The position numbers were made by a program, and so were the translations under genes. The notes under the pieces are model-generated. The model was not told the origin of the DNA. It saw only the letters and a program-made list of their open reading frames with translations, and did no database searches. A stretch of DNA of 8,280 bases, from assembly GCA_015519985.1 (NCBI GenBank), contig WIAN01000055.1, positions 1 to 8,280 on the forward strand. The letters are read 5' to 3'. Below are positions 5,814-8,280 of this stretch, in pieces. Numbering within the stretch: the stretch's first letter is position 1; each line of letters starts with the position of its first letter. The stretch comes from Candidatus Woesearchaeota archaeon (GTDB lineage: Archaea; Nanobdellota; Nanobdellia; Woesearchaeales; WAPJ01).

Positions 5814-6218
5814 ATGAGTGAAATGTTAAGCATAGCTAAAAAAGAAATTGTTGTAAAAGCTTCTGTAAGGTTTAAAGATGAAGATGTTCCTAATGCAACT
5901 TACGTTTTTGAATACAACTCTACAACAGATGATTTTAGTTTAAAAAAAATTTTAGTTTATGATATTCCTTTTGATGCAACTCTTTTAGTTTCTAACGATT
6001 TTTCATTTTCATTAAAAAATATTCCTTTCCATACAAGTTATGATTTTGAAGGTTATCTTCCTTTAAATTATGTTGAAATTGATATTTTAGAAAGAAATGA
6101 AGGAAAAAAACCTTATATTGAAGCTTCTAATGAAATTCTTTCATTGTTAGAGAAATATAAAAGAACTGTTGTTTCTTCAAATAAAAAAACATATAATTTA
6201 GAAGAATTAGTGTTCTAA
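5814..6218 (+). CDS. uncharacterised 134-residue protein
   Basis: I do not recognise this protein. It has no membrane segment or signal peptide. Alternating hydrophobic residues through about 11-90 (EIVVKASVRF, ATYVFEY, KKILVYDIPF, ATLLVS, NYVEIDIL) suggest a mostly beta fold; residues about 100-115 look like a helix. It contains no cysteine. A GTGA (5804-5807) 6 nt before the ATG could serve as a weak ribosome site; a second in-frame ATG at 5823 is an alternative start. Eight of nine isoleucine codons are ATT, unlike the conserved genes upstream. It is the second gene of the pair starting at 5469, and the next gene has its own promoter. Confidence 0.75.
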   Translation: MSEMLSIAKKEIVVKASVRFKDEDVPNATYVFEYNSTTDDFSLKKILVYDIPFDATLLVSNDFSFSLKNIPFHTSYDFEGYLPLNYVEIDILERNEGKKPYIEASNEILSLLEKYKRTVVSSNKKTYNLEELVF

Positions 6219-6254
6219 TAAAATAATTACTATAAAATAGTAAAAATAGTAAAG

Positions 6255-6262
6255 TTTATAAA
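6255..6262 (+). promoter_or_regulatory. TATA box for the 6286 gene pair
   Basis: TTTATAAA begins 31 nt before the ATG at 6286, the same register as the boxes at 1069 and 7255. Its last base is the A of the ATG at 6262, so transcription from this box cannot use that start. Two copies of ATAGTAAA (6237-6244 and 6246-6253), 9 bp apart, precede it. A second box, ACTATAAA (6229-6236), would give transcripts starting near 6260. Confidence 0.6.
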
Positions 6263-6285
6263 TGAGTTGTTATTCCAAATTTAAT

Positions 6286-6708
6286 ATGGATTATCATTAT
6301 ATTGTGGAAATTCAAGATGTAAGTTTAGCTAAAGTACAAACTACTCTGTCCGAGCATTGGAAAAAATTTATTGGCAATAGTTATGAAGTATCCCCAGAAA
6401 AACTTCCTAAAGTTGGAGATGATGAACAACCAATTTTAGAGAATATTGTTTTAGGATTGAATTCTTTTTCATTAACTTATCCGGGAAAAGAAAATTCTAT
6501 CCTTAACAAGTTGGTTTATTTTCATAATGGAATTTTATATGTTCCTGAAGATTTAGCAAATTTAAAAAGATTTAAAATAGAAGATTTAGGAAAATTGTAT
6601 TATGGCGAAATATTTGTTCCTATAACTCAAAGTTTAACAGATGAAAATAAACAACCATATACAAACCCTTATATAATTTTAGCACACTTATCAAAACCAA
6701 ACAGTTAA
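6286..6708 (+). CDS. uncharacterised 140-residue protein
   Basis: I do not recognise this protein. It has no membrane segment, signal peptide or cysteine and looks soluble. An N-terminal strand-helix unit (MDYHYIVEIQDVSLAKVQTT) is followed by a region with many prolines and glycines, a strand-rich middle (LVYFHNGILYVPEDL, 76-90) and a segment LGKLYYGEIFVPI (101-113). The ATG at 6286 is preferred because a TTTATAAA box begins exactly 31 nt upstream. The alternative ATG at 6262 would add MSCYSKFN and needs the weaker box at 6229. It pairs with the gene at 6725 after a 16-nt gap. Isoleucine codons are mixed (7 ATT, 4 ATA, 1 ATC). Confidence 0.72.
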   Translation: MDYHYIVEIQDVSLAKVQTTLSEHWKKFIGNSYEVSPEKLPKVGDDEQPILENIVLGLNSFSLTYPGKENSILNKLVYFHNGILYVPEDLANLKRFKIEDLGKLYYGEIFVPITQSLTDENKQPYTNPYIILAHLSKPNS

Positions 6709-6709
6709 A

Positions 6710-6717
6710 TTTTTTTT
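6710..6717 (+). terminator. T8 tract between two co-oriented genes
   Basis: Eight consecutive T begin two bases after the stop of the 6286 gene and run into the TTGATAAAAATG element of the next gene. As a possible intrinsic archaeal terminator it could reduce expression of the downstream gene. Confidence 0.3.
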
Positions 6718-6727
6718 GATAAAAATG
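6716..6727 (+). promoter_or_regulatory. TTGATAAAAATG start element of the 6725 gene
   Basis: This is the third identical copy of TTGATAAAAATG, ending in the ATG at 6725. As in the GTPase, the TTG is in frame and could be mistaken for the start. Confidence 0.45.
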
Positions 6728-7252
6728 AATCCTTTAGAAGTTAGAGTTTGGTTTTTTTTAAGATCTTTAGGATATTCAAATGATGGATTTGTTCCTTGTG
6801 ATTTTGAAGAAGAATTAAAAGAAAAACCTCTTATTGTTAGAGGAAAAATAGTTTATTCTTTTCAACCAGAAGAAACTTTTCCTTTTTTTCCTGTATTGTT
6901 TGAAGAAAATTATATAGTTTATACTGATCAAATTGTTGAGAATGGTGAAGGAGTTTTTATAAATCCTATATTAGAATCTTCTACTTTTCTTTGGCTTTTT
7001 TTAAATAAAGAATATGAAAGAATGAAAAAAACTGCTAATATTCCTTTTCCTTTATATACAGCTATTTTAGCAACAACAAATAGCTTAAATTCTAAATATA
7101 ATGCTTATGTAAATGGTTCAAATGATTCTTTTTCTAATGAAATTACTTTTGGTTGTTTAAAAGATGTTTTTTCAAATGAATATTATCATTTATACTCATT
7201 AATTGCAAATGCAAAAGAATTTTATTCTTTTGTACAAAAAATTAAAAAATAA
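6725..7252 (+). CDS. uncharacterised 175-residue protein
   Basis: I do not recognise this protein. It is rich in aromatic residues (F, Y, W), with no obvious membrane span or signal peptide. The N-terminus (MNPLEVRVWFFLRSLGY) looks like an amphipathic helix. A strand-rich middle follows (PLIVRGKIVYSF, NYIVYTDQIV), then a hydrophobic helix around STFLWLFLNKEYERM (86-100), and a helical end (about 140-175). The two cysteines (C25, C144) are unpaired in sequence. It follows the 6286 gene by 16 nt and is probably co-transcribed. ATG 6725 is taken as start; the TTG at 6716 is considered part of the ribosome-binding element. Codon use is T-rich at third positions, as in the other three unknowns. 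Confidence 0.75.
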   Translation: MNPLEVRVWFFLRSLGYSNDGFVPCDFEEELKEKPLIVRGKIVYSFQPEETFPFFPVLFEENYIVYTDQIVENGEGVFINPILESSTFLWLFLNKEYERMKKTANIPFPLYTAILATTNSLNSKYNAYVNGSNDSFSNEITFGCLKDVFSNEYYHLYSLIANAKEFYSFVQKIKK

Positions 7253-7254
7253 TA

Positions 7255-7262
7255 TTTATAAA
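7255..7262 (+). promoter_or_regulatory. TATA box for cbf5
   Basis: TTTATAAA begins exactly 31 nt before the ATG at 7286 and only 3 nt after the end of the preceding gene. It predicts a leaderless cbf5 mRNA. Confidence 0.65.
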
Positions 7263-7285
7263 ACAGTATCTTTTTCTATAATCTT

Positions 7286-8280
7286 ATGAATTTTAAAAAA
7301 TCTGATAGAAAGTTACCTTTTGAAAAAAGAGAATATGAAATAATTGTAAAAAGAGAAGAAGAAACTAATCCTAACTACGGTTTTTTTCCTGAAGAAAGAC
7401 CTGTGAGTTATCTTTTGGATTATGGTTATGTCAATCTTGATAAACCTTCAGGCCCTACAAGTCATGTTGTAAGTGATTATGTTAAAAAAATATTGAATGT
7501 AAAAAAAGCAGGTCATTCAGGAACTTTAGATCCTAAAGTTACAGGAGTATTACCTATAGGATTGAATAAAGGAAGTAAATTAAATTATTTAATGTTGAAA
7601 GCAGGAAAAGAATATGTGGGTGTTTTACATTTACACGACAATGTTTCTGACGAAAAATTGCAGGAAGCTTTTAATCATTTTACTGGAAAAATAAAACAAT
7701 TACCTCCTGTAAAAAGTGCAGTTAGAAGAAAGTGGAGAGAAAGAACAGTTTATTATTTTGACATTTTAGAAAGAGAAGGGAAAAAAGTTTTATTTGTAGC
7801 AGGAGTAGAAGCAGGAACATATATAAGAAAATTATGTCATGATATTGGAGAATATTTAAAAGTAGGAGCTCATATGGGAGATTTAAGAAGAACAAAAGCA
7901 GGTTCTTTTAATGAAAAAAATTCAATAATATTACAAGATTTAAGAGAAGCATACACAATTTATAAAAATGAAAATGACGATAGTATTTTAAAAAAATTTT
8001 TATCACAACCAGAAGAAGCAGTTAAACATGTAAAAAAAATTTATGTATCAGATAGTAGTGTTAATAGCATTACTCATGGAAGTTATCTTGCAATTCCAGG
8101 AGTTGTAAAGTTTGATAGTGATATAAAAAGACATGATATTGTTGCTATGATGACTTTAAAAAATGAAATTATAGGTTATGGAAAAAGTTTAATGGATGCT
8201 AAAGACATAAAAAGAAGAACAAAAGGAGCAGTAATAGTAACAGACAGTATAATAATGCCTCAAAATTTATATCCTAAAAG
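7286..8280 (+). CDS. cbf5: tRNA/rRNA pseudouridine synthase Cbf5 (partial, right edge)
   Basis: Cbf5 (TruB family) is the catalytic subunit of the archaeal H/ACA ribonucleoprotein, which converts uridine to pseudouridine in rRNA under guide-RNA control together with Nop10, Gar1 and L7Ae. The 331 complete codons seen include the start motif YVNLDKPSGPTSH (48-60), the catalytic motif AGHSGTLDPKVTGVLP with aspartate D82, the GTYIRKLCHDIG motif (177-188), and a C-terminal PUA domain from about residue 248 (KIYVSDSS, HGSYLAIPGV, then KGAVIVTDSIIMP). Archaeal Cbf5 is usually about 330-340 residues, so only the last few are missing. The ATG at 7286 follows a TATA box by 31 nt and leaves a normal N-terminal extension of about 45 residues. 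The first half uses T-ending codons, the second half more A-ending ones. Confidence 0.96.
   Translation, partial: MNFKKSDRKLPFEKREYEIIVKREEETNPNYGFFPEERPVSYLLDYGYVNLDKPSGPTSHVVSDYVKKILNVKKAGHSGTLDPKVTGVLPIGLNKGSKLNYLMLKAGKEYVGVLHLHDNVSDEKLQEAFNHFTGKIKQLPPVKSAVRRKWRERTVYYFDILEREGKKVLFVAGVEAGTYIRKLCHDIGEYLKVGAHMGDLRRTKAGSFNEKNSIILQDLREAYTIYKNENDDSILKKFLSQPEEAVKHVKKIYVSDSSVNSITHGSYLAIPGVVKFDSDIKRHDIVAMMTLKNEIIGYGKSLMDAKDIKRRTKGAVIVTDSIIMPQNLYPK

Noticed and set aside
5469..7252. Toxin-antitoxin or defence island
   Set aside because: No nuclease, kinase, HEPN, RHH or HTH motif is visible in any of the four proteins, and the block lies between housekeeping genes with no integrase or repeats.

Overview
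The window looks like a piece of a very AT-rich, compact archaeal genome. The archaeal call rests on ribosomal protein L15e, an archaeal-type L11, a DUF357 protein, a COG0012-type GTPase with a TGS domain, a Cbf5 with a PUA domain, and TATA boxes at a fixed distance from start codons. Small size of most genes, extreme AT content, an almost exclusive use of AGA for arginine and many unrecognised small proteins suggest a DPANN lineage (Woesearchaeota/Pacearchaeota-like). That placement is inference and no marker here proves it.

Layout, left to right. (1) A G+C-rich left edge (1-55, either the tail of an upstream gene or a structured RNA), followed by L15e (76-663) with a strong Shine-Dalgarno site. 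(2) A zinc-ribbon protein (749-931) and a 40-residue membrane protein (937-1059), transcribed together. (3) A DUF357 protein (1100-1411), which collides tail to tail and overlaps by 40 bp with (4) a minus-strand three-gene unit, read 3553 to 1372: two related single-pass membrane proteins, then an RsmC/MJ0882-like methyltransferase. (5) From the divergent region 3554-3688, L11 (TTG start) and a COG0012-type GTPase run rightward, so both genes act in translation. (6) Two consecutive gene pairs, 5469-5792/5814-6218 and 6286-6708/6725-7252, encode four soluble proteins I do not recognise. (7) Cbf5, the catalytic subunit of H/ACA pseudouridylation, starts at 7286 and runs off the right edge.

Initiation signals follow two rules. 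Most genes that open a transcription unit have a TTTATAAA-like box whose first base is 30-32 nt before the start codon, which predicts leaderless mRNAs. Downstream genes instead carry a Shine-Dalgarno site or the repeated element TTGATAAAAATG. These rules were used to trim several starts. Translation and rRNA maturation is the common theme of the recognisable genes (L15e, L11, GTPase, RsmC-like methyltransferase, Cbf5). The parts not explained by known families are the paired membrane proteins and the four-gene block 5469-7252. I found no mobile element, CRISPR array, tRNA or rRNA gene.
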